A stretch of 56,292 bases of DNA from contig JAURCS010000018.1 in assembly GCA_030828385.1 (NCBI GenBank), forward strand, positions 1-56,292, given 5' to 3'. How positions within the stretch are numbered: the stretch's first letter is position 1; every line of letters begins with the position of its first letter. This stretch comes from Gammaproteobacteria bacterium. GTDB lineage: Bacteria > Pseudomonadota > Gammaproteobacteria > Pseudomonadales > Pseudohongiellaceae. Both the position numbers and the translations under genes were made by a program. Below the pieces are notes generated by a model. That model saw nothing but the letters and a program-made list of their open reading frames with translations. It was not told the origin of the DNA and ran no database searches. This document shows, in pieces, positions 36,505 to 49,689 of this stretch.

Positions 36505-36678
36505 GTATAACTTTCAGAAAGCACACACCTTCAGACAGTCGTCGAGAATACGTTTCAGTATCCTGTTTTGCCGAATCCTTACTGGTTGTTTGCTAAAGCC
36601 TGAACAAAGCATTAGCCCGACCAGTACCCGGTAATTCATTCCAATCCCGCCATTGCTTTGAGCCTTTGTGTCGCAAAG

Positions 36679-39087
36679 CTAAAAAGGATTTTCCTGTTCT
36701 TTGCCCGAATCACCCTCGTTGCCCTGGGTATTTTCATAGCCAGGGACATCTTCGGTTCTGAAAACTTCAAAAAATGAATTGGCATCATCGGGTCTTGCCC
36801 TGAGTCCGGTGTCGCGATTAATTCTGACAAACTCAAGCCCGTCAGGCTGGGCCATACTGGCCAGCGGGGTGCCTTCCAGCACTTCCTTCATATAACTGAT
36901 CCAGATTGGCAACGAAACTGTTGCTGCCTGTTCTTCACGGCCACCAAGTGACTGGGGTTGGTCATATCCCACATATACCGTGGTGACAAGATTGCCGTTA
37001 AAGCCGGAAAACCATAGATCATTATTATCATTGGTTGTGCCGGTTTTGCCATGAAGATCTTCTCTCTCCGGCATCGCCCGGTTTGCTGGTCGACCGCTGC
37101 CATTGGTAATAACAGAGCGTAGAATTGTATTCATGATGTAGGCTGTACGCTCATCAATCACTCGTGGCGCCGGTGTAACTGCAGGAATTTCAGGAACCTG
37201 GTTTTGGTCCAGTAAGGAGTCAATTACGGCCATGTCTTCGCAGATGTAGCAAACTGTGTAGGGTTGAGCGCGGAACATTTCACCATCATTAAAGTTATCA
37301 ATTCGTTCAATAAGATAGGGTTCTACCTTGTGACCACCGTTGGCAAAAACGCTATAGCCGGTAGCGATTTCAAGGGGGTGAACAGCGTGAGAACCAATGG
37401 CTACAGTAAGATCATTTTGAGGAAATTCCCGGGTATTAAAACCAAAGCGGGAGAAGTAGGGAAGCACTATGTCTGATCCCAGTGCATCATAAAGCCTCAG
37501 AGATACAAGGTTTTTAGAAGTAGTAAGTGCATACTTGAGTCGAATAGGCCCCATGAATTCACCACCAAAATTTTCCGGACGGTAGTCACTGCGGGCAAGA
37601 GGCGCATCATTGATCAGACTGGCAGCGGTGTAGCCGTTTTCCAGTGCCGCAGAGTACAGGAAAGGCTTGATATTGGATCCTGGCTGCCTTTCGGCCAGTG
37701 TTACACGATTGAATTGACCGTTATTTTTGCGATCATAGAAATCATAGCCCCCAATCAGGGACTTTATTGAGCCGTTATTGGGGTCTATTGCAACCAGGCC
37801 GCCATTCACCGCCGGAATTTGACCCAGCATCCATTGCCCTTCAGCGTCTCGTTTAACCCGAATCAGATCTCCTGGCTCGGTGACGTCCCTGGCAGAGCGG
37901 GGCGTCGAACCCCAGGTGGCGCTGGTAATAAATCGTTTCGCCCAGCGAATGCCGTCCCAGTCAATGGTGATGCTTTCGCCTGAGGCCAGAATTGCCGTAA
38001 TGGAACGCTCTTCGACTGCCTGAACGAATGCAGGTAGCTGGGATGCTATTGCCGGAGTATTGTTCAAGACGTCGAGCCACTGCTTTACAGAGCCGTCAGC
38101 AGAGGGTCTGAGATGGTTTTCTCTGCCACGATAGCCATGGCGCCGGTCATAGTCTTCAAGTCCTTGCTGAAACGCGGAGTTGGCTGCTCTCTGCATACTA
38201 CTGTCGACAGTGGTAAAAACCTCAAAGCCATCGGTAAGGGCAAGATCGCCATAACGTTCAATCATTTCCTGACGCACCATCTCTGCAATGTAGGGCGCAT
38301 CGAGTTCGGTTTCCCTGCCATGTCTGAAAGCCGTATTTGGCGCATTTCTTGCCAGCTCATAGTCATCCCGGGTAATCATACCCTGGGCAAACATTCGGGA
38401 AAGTACACGCTCTCTGACTGATTTTGCCTGGTCTTTTGAGGACAGGGGGTTGTAAGCATTGGGTCTTGGTAGCAAACCTATCATGGTCGCTGCTTCTGCA
38501 AGAGTCAGCGCACTTATATCCTTGTCATAGTATTGCTCTGCGGCAGCAGCAATACCGTAAGCGGAGATGCCAAAAAAGGTTTTATTGAGGTAAAGCTCGA
38601 GGATTTCTTCCTTGGTGAGTTCCCCCTCCATTTTCAGGGCCAGCAGTATTTCCTTGAATTTGCGGGTGTGGGGAGACTCTCCTTCAAAGAAAAAGTTTTT
38701 TGTCACCTGCATGGTAATGGTGCTGCCACCACCCCAGTCGTTACCTGTGAAAATACCCGCGACGGACCTGAGTAGTCCCAGTGGATCAACACCATGGTGA
38801 CTATAAAAGCGTTTGTCTTCACTGGAGATCAGTGCGTCTAGAATCAGTTGCGGTATTTCCTCATACTTGACCGGGGTGCTGCGACGACTGCCAAACTCTG
38901 CAATCAATTTGTTATCAGCGGAGTAGATGCGTAAGGGGTTTTCCAGACGCAAATTAGTATAGGTTTCCCTGTCAGGCAGTTTTGGTGAGATATACAGGTA
39001 CATACTGGCGGCAACCATAACCAGCCCGATAGCGCCGGTGAAGCCGCACCAGGTGAGGAAAATACCTATTTTCTTTATTTTAGTCAT
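36679..39087 (-). CDS. mrcA: Penicillin-binding protein 1A (bifunctional transglycosylase/transpeptidase)
   Basis: An 802-residue class A PBP that polymerises and cross-links peptidoglycan. An N-terminal membrane helix (about 8-30) is followed by the transglycosylase domain with catalytic Glu in SSEDKRFYSHHGVD (near residue 92), and GGSTITMQVTKNFF. An OB-like insert of the PBP1A type follows. The transpeptidase domain has SNIKPF (SxxK, Ser in PGSNIKP), SKN (TTSKNLVSL) and KTGTT. It is intact. As in Pseudomonas it lies divergently from the pilM position, where only a scar remains. Confidence 0.97.
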   Translation of the reverse strand: MTKIKKIGIFLTWCGFTGAIGLVMVAASMYLYISPKLPDRETYTNLRLENPLRIYSADNKLIAEFGSRRSTPVKYEEIPQLILDALISSEDKRFYSHHGVDPLGLLRSVAGIFTGNDWGGGSTITMQVTKNFFFEGESPHTRKFKEILLALKMEGELTKEEILELYLNKTFFGISAYGIAAAAEQYYDKDISALTLAEAATMIGLLPRPNAYNPLSSKDQAKSVRERVLSRMFAQGMITRDDYELARNAPNTAFRHGRETELDAPYIAEMVRQEMIERYGDLALTDGFEVFTTVDSSMQRAANSAFQQGLEDYDRRHGYRGRENHLRPSADGSVKQWLDVLNNTPAIASQLPAFVQAVEERSITAILASGESITIDWDGIRWAKRFITSATWGSTPRSARDVTEPGDLIRVKRDAEGQWMLGQIPAVNGGLVAIDPNNGSIKSLIGGYDFYDRKNNGQFNRVTLAERQPGSNIKPFLYSAALENGYTAASLINDAPLARSDYRPENFGGEFMGPIRLKYALTTSKNLVSLRLYDALGSDIVLPYFSRFGFNTREFPQNDLTVAIGSHAVHPLEIATGYSVFANGGHKVEPYLIERIDNFNDGEMFRAQPYTVCYICEDMAVIDSLLDQNQVPEIPAVTPAPRVIDERTAYIMNTILRSVITNGSGRPANRAMPEREDLHGKTGTTNDNNDLWFSGFNGNLVTTVYVGYDQPQSLGGREEQAATVSLPIWISYMKEVLEGTPLASMAQPDGLEFVRINRDTGLRARPDDANSFFEVFRTEDVPGYENTQGNEGDSGKEQENPF

Positions 39088-39780
<693 letters not shown>

Positions 39781-39892
39781 TTAAAAAGTTTACTGATTTG
39801 TCAGGACTAATTTCGGGCATGTAGTTTACAATGGGTTGCTCGATTTTTCGTATTTACTTAATAACTATTTTCAGCAACAGCATCCAAAAATA

Positions 39893-40432
39893 ATGAAAAA
39901 AGCAGTGGATAATATTTTCCTGATTGGTCCTATGGGCGCAGGCAAAACTACTATTGGGCGTCAGCTTGCCCGATCCTTGAAAATGGAGTTTGTCGATTCA
40001 GACCAGGAAATTGAAGAAAGAACCGGTGCTGATATTGCCTGGATATTTGATGTTGAAGGTGAGGCAGGATTTCGAGAAAGAGAAAAGAAAATAATTGAGG
40101 AACTCACGCTGAGCAAAAATATAGTGCTGGCAACTGGCGGCGGTGCCGTTCTGGCACCTGAGAATCGTAAATTTCTGCAAAGCCGTGGCACAGTGGTATA
40201 CCTGATGGCAACCATTGGTCAGCAGGAAGAAAGAACAAGGCATGATCAGCGTCGGCCATTAATACAGAATGTCACTGATATTAAGGGAAAGCTGACAGAG
40301 CTTATGGATATTCGAGATCCGCTTTACCGGGAAATTGCTGACAATGTCGTGATGACCAACAGACGCAGTCCCCGGTCTGTAAGCAGTGAAATTATAAAGC
40401 AGCTGTTTGATGAAGACGTTCATGAAGAATAA
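39893..40432 (+). CDS. aroK: Shikimate kinase (AroK)
   Basis: AroK phosphorylates shikimate, step five of the shikimate pathway. The 179-residue P-loop kinase has Walker A GPMGAGKTTIGRQLA, shikimate-binding Asp in FVDSDQEIEE, the Arg in GFREREKK, TGGGAV and the lid Arg in QRRPLI. The start is ATG 39893 (MKKAVDNIFL), matching the family; no strong ribosome site is visible. It now directly follows the pil scar and probably relies on the old pil promoter or a local one. It overlaps aroB by 11 bases. Confidence 0.95.
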   Translation: MKKAVDNIFLIGPMGAGKTTIGRQLARSLKMEFVDSDQEIEERTGADIAWIFDVEGEAGFREREKKIIEELTLSKNIVLATGGGAVLAPENRKFLQSRGTVVYLMATIGQQEERTRHDQRRPLIQNVTDIKGKLTELMDIRDPLYREIADNVVMTNRRSPRSVSSEIIKQLFDEDVHEE

Positions 40433-41528
40433 TAGTGCCCATAGCGATAATCGCCAGACTGTAACCGTTGATCTTGGTGATAGAAGTTATCCGATTCACA
40501 TAGGCGAGCAATTACTTGCAGATGCTCAGCTGCTGGTACCCCATATACACGGCAAACAAGTATGTATTATCAGTAATGAAACCGTTGCTCCGCTGTATCT
40601 CGAGACACTTTCAAACACGTTGTCAGCATTCGATCCCTTGTCAATAATTCTGCCTGACGGAGAAGAATATAAAACACTTGATACCATAAGCCTCATTTAT
40701 GACCGCTTGCTTGAAGCCAGGTTCAGCCGATCGGCAACCCTGATTGCCCTGGGTGGTGGTGTTATAGGTGATATGGTTGGTTTTGCTGCTGCCACCTACC
40801 AGCGCGGTATAGATTTTATTCAGATTCCTACTACCTTGCTGTCCCAGGTAGATTCATCTGTGGGTGGCAAGACTGGAGTCAACAGGCCGCTTGGAAAAAA
40901 TATGGTTGGCGCCTTTTACCAGCCAAATTGCGTACTGGCAGATACCTCTACACTGCGTACTCTGCCAGAGAGAGAATTAAAAGCGGGCCTGGCTGAAGTG
41001 ATCAAATATGGCCTGATTAATAATCTGTCGTTTCTTGACTGGCTTGATGAAAATATTGAAAACATCCTTGCACTGGATGCCGGGGCGCTGGCTTATGCCA
41101 TTGGTACCAGTTGTCAGGAAAAAGCCGCTATTGTGGCAGAAGACGAGAAGGAAGCTGGCATTCGCGCCATATTAAATCTCGGACATACCTTCGGTCATGC
41201 CATTGAAGCGGCAATGGGATATGGAAACTGGCTTCATGGTGAAGCAGTGGCTGCAGGGATAGTCATGGCAGCGGAGCTTTCATGTCAGGAAAATCTAATT
41301 GGCCCTGATGATGTCAAGAGAGTGCGCTCTATCATTCAGCGTGCTGGTTTGCCAACAACTCCACCAAAGGAAATGGATGTTGATACTTTCATTTCTCTGA
41401 TGAGCAGGGATAAAAAAGCCGAGCAGGGCAAGATCAATTTTATTCTGCTTGAAGCACTGGGTAAGGCCAGAGTTTCGGGGCAGGTGAGTCATGGGGCGTT
41501 GGTAGCCTCTTTGGAATCCCGGTTATAA
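40422..41528 (+). CDS. aroB: 3-dehydroquinate synthase (AroB)
   Basis: AroB converts DAHP to 3-dehydroquinate, step two of the shikimate pathway. The roughly 368-residue NAD- and Zn-dependent enzyme has LPDGEEYKTLDT, ALGGGVIGDMVGFAA, PTTLLSQVDSSVGGKTGVN, GLAEVIKYG and the zinc ligands in LNLGHTFGHAIEAAMGYGNWLHGEAV. The start may be ATG 40422 or 40410; 40422 gives family-like length. It overlaps aroK. In relatives damX follows, but here a 386-base gap precedes gltB. Confidence 0.95.
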   Translation: MKNNSAHSDNRQTVTVDLGDRSYPIHIGEQLLADAQLLVPHIHGKQVCIISNETVAPLYLETLSNTLSAFDPLSIILPDGEEYKTLDTISLIYDRLLEARFSRSATLIALGGGVIGDMVGFAAATYQRGIDFIQIPTTLLSQVDSSVGGKTGVNRPLGKNMVGAFYQPNCVLADTSTLRTLPERELKAGLAEVIKYGLINNLSFLDWLDENIENILALDAGALAYAIGTSCQEKAAIVAEDEKEAGIRAILNLGHTFGHAIEAAMGYGNWLHGEAVAAGIVMAAELSCQENLIGPDDVKRVRSIIQRAGLPTTPPKEMDVDTFISLMSRDKKAEQGKINFILLEALGKARVSGQVSHGALVASLESRL

Positions 41529-41914
41529 CTGCTTTTCCTCATTAGCCCGGTTCCTGTTTCTGGCTTCCAGGTTATATTCCGCTCACTACCACATACCTCT
41601 CTGGTGTTGCTGCGTGCATTGATGCCAGCAGCCCGGTTTTACAGTACAAACGATCCAGGATCAGCGTTTTTTGCACGTGGGCCTTGATCAATATTGATGC
41701 AGTTTTCCAGTTAAAAACCATCTCCCGGATAGTCTCCCGTTCAAGTGGCTAAATCCCATATCTGCTGAAGCCCGCATAATAATTGAGGTTAATCATATTC
41801 CTAATTGCTCGACAGGATTGATTTGTGTAAAATGGCCGGCTGTTTTTCCGACAAATTCAAGGTAGTTTTTCTTCCTTTTGTAGTCCCCCTTAACTTACTG
41901 ATTTGAGAAGGAAT
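41529..41914. other. Gap between aroB and gltB where damX is usual
   Basis: 386 bases with no gene. I looked for a SPOR domain or other damX remnant and saw none. The right part carries the putative gltB promoter (41805-41833). The rest is unremarkable. Confidence 0.45.
41805..41833 (+). promoter_or_regulatory. Candidate sigma-70 promoter of gltBD
   Basis: TTGCTC (41805-41810), a 17-base spacer and TAAAAT (41828-41833) lie about 80 bases before gltB. Confidence 0.55.
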
Positions 41915-44900
41915 ATGAGGACGGGTCTGTATCATCCAGATGAGTTCAGAGATAACTGTGGCTTTGGTCTAGTCGCCCATATTGAGGGCAAACCCAGCCA
42001 TGATCTACTGGAAACCGCCATTAAGTCACTAACCTGCATGACCCATCGAGGTGGTATTGCAGCGGATGGTGTTACCGGCGATGGCTGTGGCTTGCTCATG
42101 CAATTGCCTGATTCTTTCCTGCGGGAAATCGCCAGGGAGCTTTTCAGTATTGAATTGTCCGAGTCCTATGGTGTTGGCATGGTGTTTCTTAGCCAGGATC
42201 CGGTAAAGGCTACTAAAGCTAAATCAGTTCTTGATGAAGAAATACTAGCCCAGGGCCTGGATATTGCAGGATGGCGTATGGTGCCCTGTGATGACTCGGT
42301 TTGCGGCCGTATGGCACTATCCAATATGCCGACCATTGAACAGGTTTTTGTAAATGCGCCGGGGCTTTCGAAAAAAGATCTCACTGTTAAATTGTTTATT
42401 GCCAGACGCAAAGCTGAAAACCGTCTGGTGGGCGATGAAGATTTCTATATATGCAGCCTTTCCAATTCAGTTATTTCCTATAAGGGGCTGATGCTGCCGG
42501 TAGACTTGCCAAACTTTTATCTGGATCTTAAAGATCCTCGAATTGAAATCGCGATGTGTACCTTCCATCAGCGCTTTTCCACCAATACCTTGCCGAAGTG
42601 GCCTCTGGCCCAGCCGTTCAGAATGCTGGCCCACAATGGCGAAATTAATACGATTCGTGGTAACAGAAACTGGTCAGTAGCCAGAACAAACAAATTCCGC
42701 TCTGAAGCAATTCCGAATATCGAAGAAATAGCCCCGATTGTAAATTTCAACGGGTCTGATTCCTCTTCAATGGACAATATGCTGGAACTACTGACCACCA
42801 GTGGAATGGATCTGTATCAGGCTATCAGGCTGATCATGCCGCCCACCTGGCAGAATATGGAAAATATGGATGCAGATCTGCGCAGTTTCTATATTTATAA
42901 CTCCATGCATATGGAAGCCTGGGATGGCCCCGCAGGCGTTGTTCTGACTGATGGCCGCTTTGCCGCCTGTGTTCTTGATAGCAATGGTCTGCGACCATCA
43001 CGCTGGGTGATGACCAAAAATGGTTATATTACTGCCGCGTCCGAGATCGGAGTCAATGATTATTCACCGGAAGATGTGATTGCCAAGGGCCGGGTAGGAC
43101 CAGGTCAGATACTTGTCATTGATACCCAGGAAGGCAAGATCATGCATTCCGATGATGTCGCCGATTATCTGAAAGTCAGGCAGCCTTATGCTGAATGGGT
43201 AAGGGAAAATACCAGTTATCTGGAATCAAAACTCTCTGAAGACACTGCGGCATTATTGCCCTTGTCTGATGAAGAGGGTGAGAAGCATATGAAGATGTTC
43301 CAGGTGACTTTTGAGGAAACTGATCAGGTATTCAGACCTCTCGCCGAGAAGGGTGCAGAAGGCACCGGATCAATGGGCGATGATACCCCGATTGCTGTGC
43401 TTTCGAAGCATGTACGCCCCCTTTATGACTATTTCAGACAGCAGTTCGCCCAGGTAACCAATCCTCCTATTGACTCACTCAGGGAAACCATCGTGATGTC
43501 ACTGGAAACAAGATTGGGTAGGGAGCTTAATATCTTCAAGGAAACTCCGGCCCATGCTGACCGGATCATTCTACATTCACCACTGTTGTCACCAAGAAAA
43601 TTTTATACCCTGCAGCATGTCGAAAGACCGGGCTTTGAATCTGCCCATATCAGTTTGACCTATGAACCTTCTATTGGGCTCAAGCAGGCGATTGAAAATG
43701 TCATGGCTATAGCCGAGCAGCATGTGCGCGATGGCAAGGTGCTTTTATTCCTTTCGGAGAGACTCCCTGAAAAAGGCCAGTTGGTAATTAATGCATTGCT
43801 GGCCACTGCGGCAATTCATTCAAGCCTGAGTAAAAAGGGTCTGCGCTGTGACACCAATCTTATTGTTGAGACTGGTTCAGCCCGTGATTCACACCAGATT
43901 GCCTGTCTAATTGGTTATGGTGCCACTGCCGTTTATCCCTACCTTAGCTTTGACCTCATTGATCGCATGATCAATAAAGACATGTTGCGTATGGGCTCGC
44001 TGGAAGCGCACAAGAATTATCGCAAGGGAATCAACAAGGGGCTGCTGAAGATTCTGTCCAAGATGGGTATCAGCACTATCTCGTCCTATCGCGGCGCACA
44101 ACTATTTGAAATTGTCGGTCTGGCCGATGAAATTATGGCGCTATGCTTTCCTGATGTGGACAGCAGAATAGGTGGGGCGACATTCGAGCATTTGCAGCAT
44201 GATATGGAAATTCTCAGTCGCGATGCCTGGCTATCCAGAAAGAAGATTATGCAGGGTGGACTGCTCAAGTATATCCATGGCGGCGAATATCACATGATCA
44301 ATCCGGATGTGGTGAGAACCATTCAGGATGCAGTGCAAAGCGGTGATTTCGAACAGTATCGTAAATTTGCCCAGCTCGTTGATAACCGACCTTTGTCTAC
44401 CATCAGGGATATGTTCAAGTTACGCGAAGATCAGGAACCTGTCGATATAGACCAGGTTGAACCTATTGAAGGCATTCTGAAACGCTTTGATTCCGCCGGC
44501 ATGTCTCTCGGGGCGCTTTCACCGGAAGCCCATGAGGCACTGGCACAGGGCATGAACAGGCTCGGTGGCAGATCAAATTCAGGTGAAGGTGGCGAAGATC
44601 CGGCCCGTTTTGGTACTGACAAGGTCAGCAAGATCAAACAGATCGCCTCCGGTAGATTTGGTGTGACTCCTCATTACCTGGTCAATGCTGAAGTATTACA
44701 AATCAAAATTGCCCAGGGAGCGAAACCTGGTGAAGGTGGTCAGTTGCCAGGTGGAAAGGTGAATGATCTGATCGCACGGCTTCGCTTTTCGGTCCCGGGG
44801 GTCACCCTTATTTCGCCGCCACCTCATCACGACATTTATTCTATCGAGGACCTGGCACAACTTATTTTTGATCTGAAACAGGTAAATCCGGACGCTCTGG

Positions 44901-46363
44901 TGAGTGTGAAACTGGTATCAGGACCAGGAGTCGGTACTATCGCTGCCGGTGTGGCAAAGGCTTATGCAGATTTAATCACCATCTCAGGCCATGATGGCGG
45001 TACCGGAGCCAGTCCGCTGACTTCCATTCGCTATGCGGGCACGCCATGGGAGCTTGGTTTGAGTGAAGTACAGCAGGCATTACGTGCCAATGATTTACGG
45101 GGACGTATTCGACTCCAGGCTGATGGTGGTTTAAAAACCGGACTTGATGTTATCAAGGCCGCTATTCTTGGCGCAGAAAGTTTTGGTTTTGGCACTATTC
45201 CAATGGTAGCGCTGGGTTGTAAATATCTACGAATCTGTCACCTGAATAATTGTGCAACCGGTGTTGCCACCCAGGACAAGCGCCTGCGTGACAAGCATTT
45301 TATCGGCCAAGCAGAAATGGTCATGAACTACTTCAAGTTCGTTGCCCAGGATACAAGGCAGTGGCTTGCCAGTCTTGGCATTACCAGGCTGACCGACGTT
45401 ATCGGCAGAACCGATTTACTGGAAAAACTGCCACCGCAAACTGAAAAGCAGGCGAATCTTGATTTTTCCCGGCTGTTTTACAATGACCTTATTCCAGAGG
45501 ACATGGATCGCTTTTGTGTCAGTGAGAAAAATGAACCCCAGGATAAGGGTGAGCTGGCCGAGGAGATGGTAGAAGATATTCTTCCTGCTATCGAGAACAA
45601 GAGTGGCGGCATATTTAACTACAAGGTCCAGAATTTTAACCGTTCCATTGGTGCGCGTCTGTCCGGGGAAATAGCAAGACGCTATGGCAACCAGGGCATG
45701 GCTGATATGCCTGTCAATCTGCGTCTGAGTGGTTCATGTGGACAAAGCTTCGGTGTCTGGAATGCCGGTGGTTTGCATATGCATCTCAGCGGTGATGCCA
45801 ATGATTATGTGGGTAAAGGCATGGCTGGCGGCAAGCTGGTTGTAGTGCCACCGCCGGGCAGCAGTTTCAAAACACAGGATACCTCCATCATCGGTAATAC
45901 CTGTCTTTATGGTGCCACTGGCGGCAGATTGTTTGCGTCAGGTACCGCGGGCGAACGTTTCGGGGTAAGAAACTCCGGCGCCCATGCTGTAGTGGAAGGT
46001 GTCGGTGATCATTGCTGTGAATATATGACGGGTGGTCATATTACGGTGCTTGGCGAAACTGGCCATAACTTCGGTGCCGGCATGACCGGAGGTTTTGCCT
46101 ATGTTCTAGATCTGAATAAGGATTTTGTCGACAAGTACAACCATGAGCTGGTTGAAGTGCACCGTATCCGTATGGAAGGCATGGAAGAATACCGCAGTCA
46201 TTTACGCTCGGTGATTGAAGAGTTTGTCATCGAAACCGGTAGTGAATGGGGCAAGCATATTCTCGATAACTATATGGATTTCACACGCAAGTTCTGGCTT
46301 GTTAAACCCAAGGCAGCAAGTCTTAAAATGCTGCTCAATGATGTCACAGAGACGGGGAACTAG
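41915..46363 (+). CDS. gltB: Glutamate synthase (NADPH) large subunit
   Basis: GltB transfers the amide of glutamine to 2-oxoglutarate. The 1482-residue protein has a 14-residue propeptide ending before the catalytic Cys15 ([13 protein letters not shown]), so the class II amidotransferase domain occupies about residues 15-400. A central domain, the FMN barrel (about 800-1190) with [15 protein letters not shown], the 3Fe-4S cysteines in [12 protein letters not shown], and the C-terminal beta-helix ([27 protein letters not shown]) follow. The start is ATG 41915 with GAGAAGGA just upstream. It forms an operon with gltD (3 bases apart). Confidence 0.97.
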   Translation: MRTGLYHPDEFRDNCGFGLVAHIEGKPSHDLLETAIKSLTCMTHRGGIAADGVTGDGCGLLMQLPDSFLREIARELFSIELSESYGVGMVFLSQDPVKATKAKSVLDEEILAQGLDIAGWRMVPCDDSVCGRMALSNMPTIEQVFVNAPGLSKKDLTVKLFIARRKAENRLVGDEDFYICSLSNSVISYKGLMLPVDLPNFYLDLKDPRIEIAMCTFHQRFSTNTLPKWPLAQPFRMLAHNGEINTIRGNRNWSVARTNKFRSEAIPNIEEIAPIVNFNGSDSSSMDNMLELLTTSGMDLYQAIRLIMPPTWQNMENMDADLRSFYIYNSMHMEAWDGPAGVVLTDGRFAACVLDSNGLRPSRWVMTKNGYITAASEIGVNDYSPEDVIAKGRVGPGQILVIDTQEGKIMHSDDVADYLKVRQPYAEWVRENTSYLESKLSEDTAALLPLSDEEGEKHMKMFQVTFEETDQVFRPLAEKGAEGTGSMGDDTPIAVLSKHVRPLYDYFRQQFAQVTNPPIDSLRETIVMSLETRLGRELNIFKETPAHADRIILHSPLLSPRKFYTLQHVERPGFESAHISLTYEPSIGLKQAIENVMAIAEQHVRDGKVLLFLSERLPEKGQLVINALLATAAIHSSLSKKGLRCDTNLIVETGSARDSHQIACLIGYGATAVYPYLSFDLIDRMINKDMLRMGSLEAHKNYRKGINKGLLKILSKMGISTISSYRGAQLFEIVGLADEIMALCFPDVDSRIGGATFEHLQHDMEILSRDAWLSRKKIMQGGLLKYIHGGEYHMINPDVVRTIQDAVQSGDFEQYRKFAQLVDNRPLSTIRDMFKLREDQEPVDIDQVEPIEGILKRFDSAGMSLGALSPEAHEALAQGMNRLGGRSNSGEGGEDPARFGTDKVSKIKQIASGRFGVTPHYLVNAEVLQIKIAQGAKPGEGGQLPGGKVNDLIARLRFSVPGVTLISPPPHHDIYSIEDLAQLIFDLKQVNPDALVSVKLVSGPGVGTIAAGVAKAYADLITISGHDGGTGASPLTSIRYAGTPWELGLSEVQQALRANDLRGRIRLQADGGLKTGLDVIKAAILGAESFGFGTIPMVALGCKYLRICHLNNCATGVATQDKRLRDKHFIGQAEMVMNYFKFVAQDTRQWLASLGITRLTDVIGRTDLLEKLPPQTEKQANLDFSRLFYNDLIPEDMDRFCVSEKNEPQDKGELAEEMVEDILPAIENKSGGIFNYKVQNFNRSIGARLSGEIARRYGNQGMADMPVNLRLSGSCGQSFGVWNAGGLHMHLSGDANDYVGKGMAGGKLVVVPPPGSSFKTQDTSIIGNTCLYGATGGRLFASGTAGERFGVRNSGAHAVVEGVGDHCCEYMTGGHITVLGETGHNFGAGMTGGFAYVLDLNKDFVDKYNHELVEVHRIRMEGMEEYRSHLRSVIEEFVIETGSEWGKHILDNYMDFTRKFWLVKPKAASLKMLLNDVTETGN

Positions 46364-47797
<1,434 letters not shown>

Positions 47798-47848
47798 TTC
47801 CGGATAAACAACTAATTTCACCCAACCATTTTTAAACCGGCTCAGGCA

Positions 47849-48913
47849 ATGGCAGAACTAAAAAACGACCGTTTTCTTCGTGCTCTTTTGGGTCAGGATG
47901 TTGATGTCACTCCGGTATGGATGATGCGACAGGCTGGACGCTATCTGCCTGAGTATCGCGAAGTTAGACAGCAGGCCGGTGATTTCATGAGCCTGTGTCA
48001 GAATCCCGAACTGGCTTGCGAAGTTACATTACAGCCACTGCGTCGTTACGCGCTGGATGCCGCCATTCTTTTTTCCGATATTCTTACTATTCCCGATGCC
48101 ATGGGACTGGGGCTTTACTTTGCCCAGGGTGAAGGACCAAAGTTCAGAAAACCCGTTCGCAGTGCAGCCGATGTAGATGCGCTCAAAGTAACCAGTGCTG
48201 AGAAAGATCTGCCGTATGTGCTGGACGCGGTAAAACTGATTCGCCAGGAACTTAACGGCAGCGTGCCATTGATAGGCTTTTCCGGCAGCCCATGGACTGT
48301 TGCCACTTACATGGTGGAGGGTGGTTCCAGCAAGGAATTTGCCCATATCAAATCCATGATGATGAATACCCCCGAGGTGATGCATCAGCTACTGGACACA
48401 TTGGCGCAATCGGTGACTGATTATCTTAATGCGCAGATCCTTGCGGGTGTGCAGGCGGTACAGATCTTCGATACCTGGGGCGGCGCTTTGAGTGCCCATG
48501 CCTACAAGGTGTTCTCACTGGACTATATGAAAAAAATTGTCAGCGGTCTGATCAGGGAATATGAAGGGCGCAAGATTCCGGTGATTCTGTTTACCAAGAA
48601 TGGTGGTCACTGGCTTGAAGAGATCATAACCAGTGATTGTGATTGTGTGGGGCTGGACTGGACGCTGCCTATTAACGAGGCAAGAGCGAGGATCGGCGAC
48701 AAGGTTTCCCTGCAGGGCAATATGGACCCTGCTGTGCTTTATGGCGGTGCCAATGCCATACGACGGGAAGTTGGCCTGATTCTTGAGCAGTTCGGTCATG
48801 GCAACGGTCATGTCTTTAATCTTGGCCATGGTATTCACCAGCATGTGAATCCGGATCACGTATCGTTTTTCGTTGATGCGGTTCATGAACTATCAGCGCA
48901 ATACCATGCTTAG
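47849..48913 (+). CDS. hemE: Uroporphyrinogen decarboxylase (HemE)
   Basis: HemE decarboxylates the four acetates of uroporphyrinogen III to give coproporphyrinogen III in haem synthesis. The 354-residue barrel has the substrate-binding [15 protein letters not shown] near residue 25, catalytic Asp in [26 protein letters not shown], and the C-terminal [11 protein letters not shown]. The gltB-gltD-hemE order is conserved in gammaproteobacteria. It is followed closely by folK. Confidence 0.97.
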   Translation: MAELKNDRFLRALLGQDVDVTPVWMMRQAGRYLPEYREVRQQAGDFMSLCQNPELACEVTLQPLRRYALDAAILFSDILTIPDAMGLGLYFAQGEGPKFRKPVRSAADVDALKVTSAEKDLPYVLDAVKLIRQELNGSVPLIGFSGSPWTVATYMVEGGSSKEFAHIKSMMMNTPEVMHQLLDTLAQSVTDYLNAQILAGVQAVQIFDTWGGALSAHAYKVFSLDYMKKIVSGLIREYEGRKIPVILFTKNGGHWLEEIITSDCDCVGLDWTLPINEARARIGDKVSLQGNMDPAVLYGGANAIRREVGLILEQFGHGNGHVFNLGHGIHQHVNPDHVSFFVDAVHELSAQYHA

Positions 48914-48931
48914 CATGTAATATTGCTGATC

Positions 48932-49459
48932 ATGACTGATCCGAAAAACTTTTCTGTCTATAGTTTTATCTCCATTGGTGCCAATCTGCCTTCCGCTGCA
49001 GGTTCTCCGCAACAAACCATTGCCTTTGCTTTTCAGCGTCTTGAAAAACTTTCAACTTTTCCCATTCTGAAATCTTCATTGTATGCATCCAGTCCGGTAG
49101 ACAGTCCTGAAGGAACTCCTGATTTTTTGAATGCTATGGCTGGTATTATTTCGGATGAAACAGAAACGCCCTTGTCACTGTTGCATAAACTACAGGAAAT
49201 TGAAAATGCTGCGGGCAGAACAAGAAGTGGTATTAGAAATGAAGCACGGACACTGGATCTGGATCTGATTCTTTTCAAGCAGCAGGTTTTTCATACCCCT
49301 GAACTTATTCTGCCTCATCCACGAGCACATGAAAGACGTTTCGTTCTTGAGCCTTTAATAGAAATTACTGAAGCAGGTTTTCAGTTTCCCTGTTTTGAAA
49401 TGGATCTGGGTAAAATGCTTGGCGCCATTTCAGATGATCAGGCAATTCGAAGGCTCTAA
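48932..49459 (+). CDS. folK: HPPK-family 6-hydroxymethyl-dihydropterin pyrophosphokinase
   Basis: A 175-residue pyrophosphokinase of folate synthesis that activates 6-hydroxymethyl-7,8-dihydropterin. Motifs are FISIGANLP, LYASSPVDSPEGTPDFLNAM, RTRSGIRNEARTLDLDLILF (with the Mg-binding Asp pair) and LPHPRAHERRFVLEPL. The start is taken at ATG 48932 without an obvious ribosome site, 18 bases after hemE. A second folK copy beside panB/pcnB is common in related genomes, so this may be a paralogue. Confidence 0.9.
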   Translation: MTDPKNFSVYSFISIGANLPSAAGSPQQTIAFAFQRLEKLSTFPILKSSLYASSPVDSPEGTPDFLNAMAGIISDETETPLSLLHKLQEIENAAGRTRSGIRNEARTLDLDLILFKQQVFHTPELILPHPRAHERRFVLEPLIEITEAGFQFPCFEMDLGKMLGAISDDQAIRRL

Positions 49460-49513
49460 TACCCAAATTCTCCGCATATCCTGGCAACCACAGTAAATTA
49501 AAAACAAGTCTGC

Positions 49514-49541
49514 AAAAAAAACCCGAGTAACTCGGGGTTTT
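49514..49541. terminator. Bidirectional rho-independent terminator (folK / MTHFR-like)
   Basis: CCCGAG-TAA-CTCGGG (49522-49536) is flanked by a run of A on the left and GTTTT on the right, so it can terminate both convergent transcripts. Confidence 0.85.
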
Positions 49542-49689
49542 ATAAGCAGTGAGACCAAAATCAAAAAAGGAGAATGATTCGGAAACTATCCTACTCTATC
49601 CTTCATGTTGGTCTGCGAACTGATTCACAAAGTCTGTGCCAGGCCGCGAACCACGTCACATTCTGACCGATAGACTTGCGCAGGGTTTT

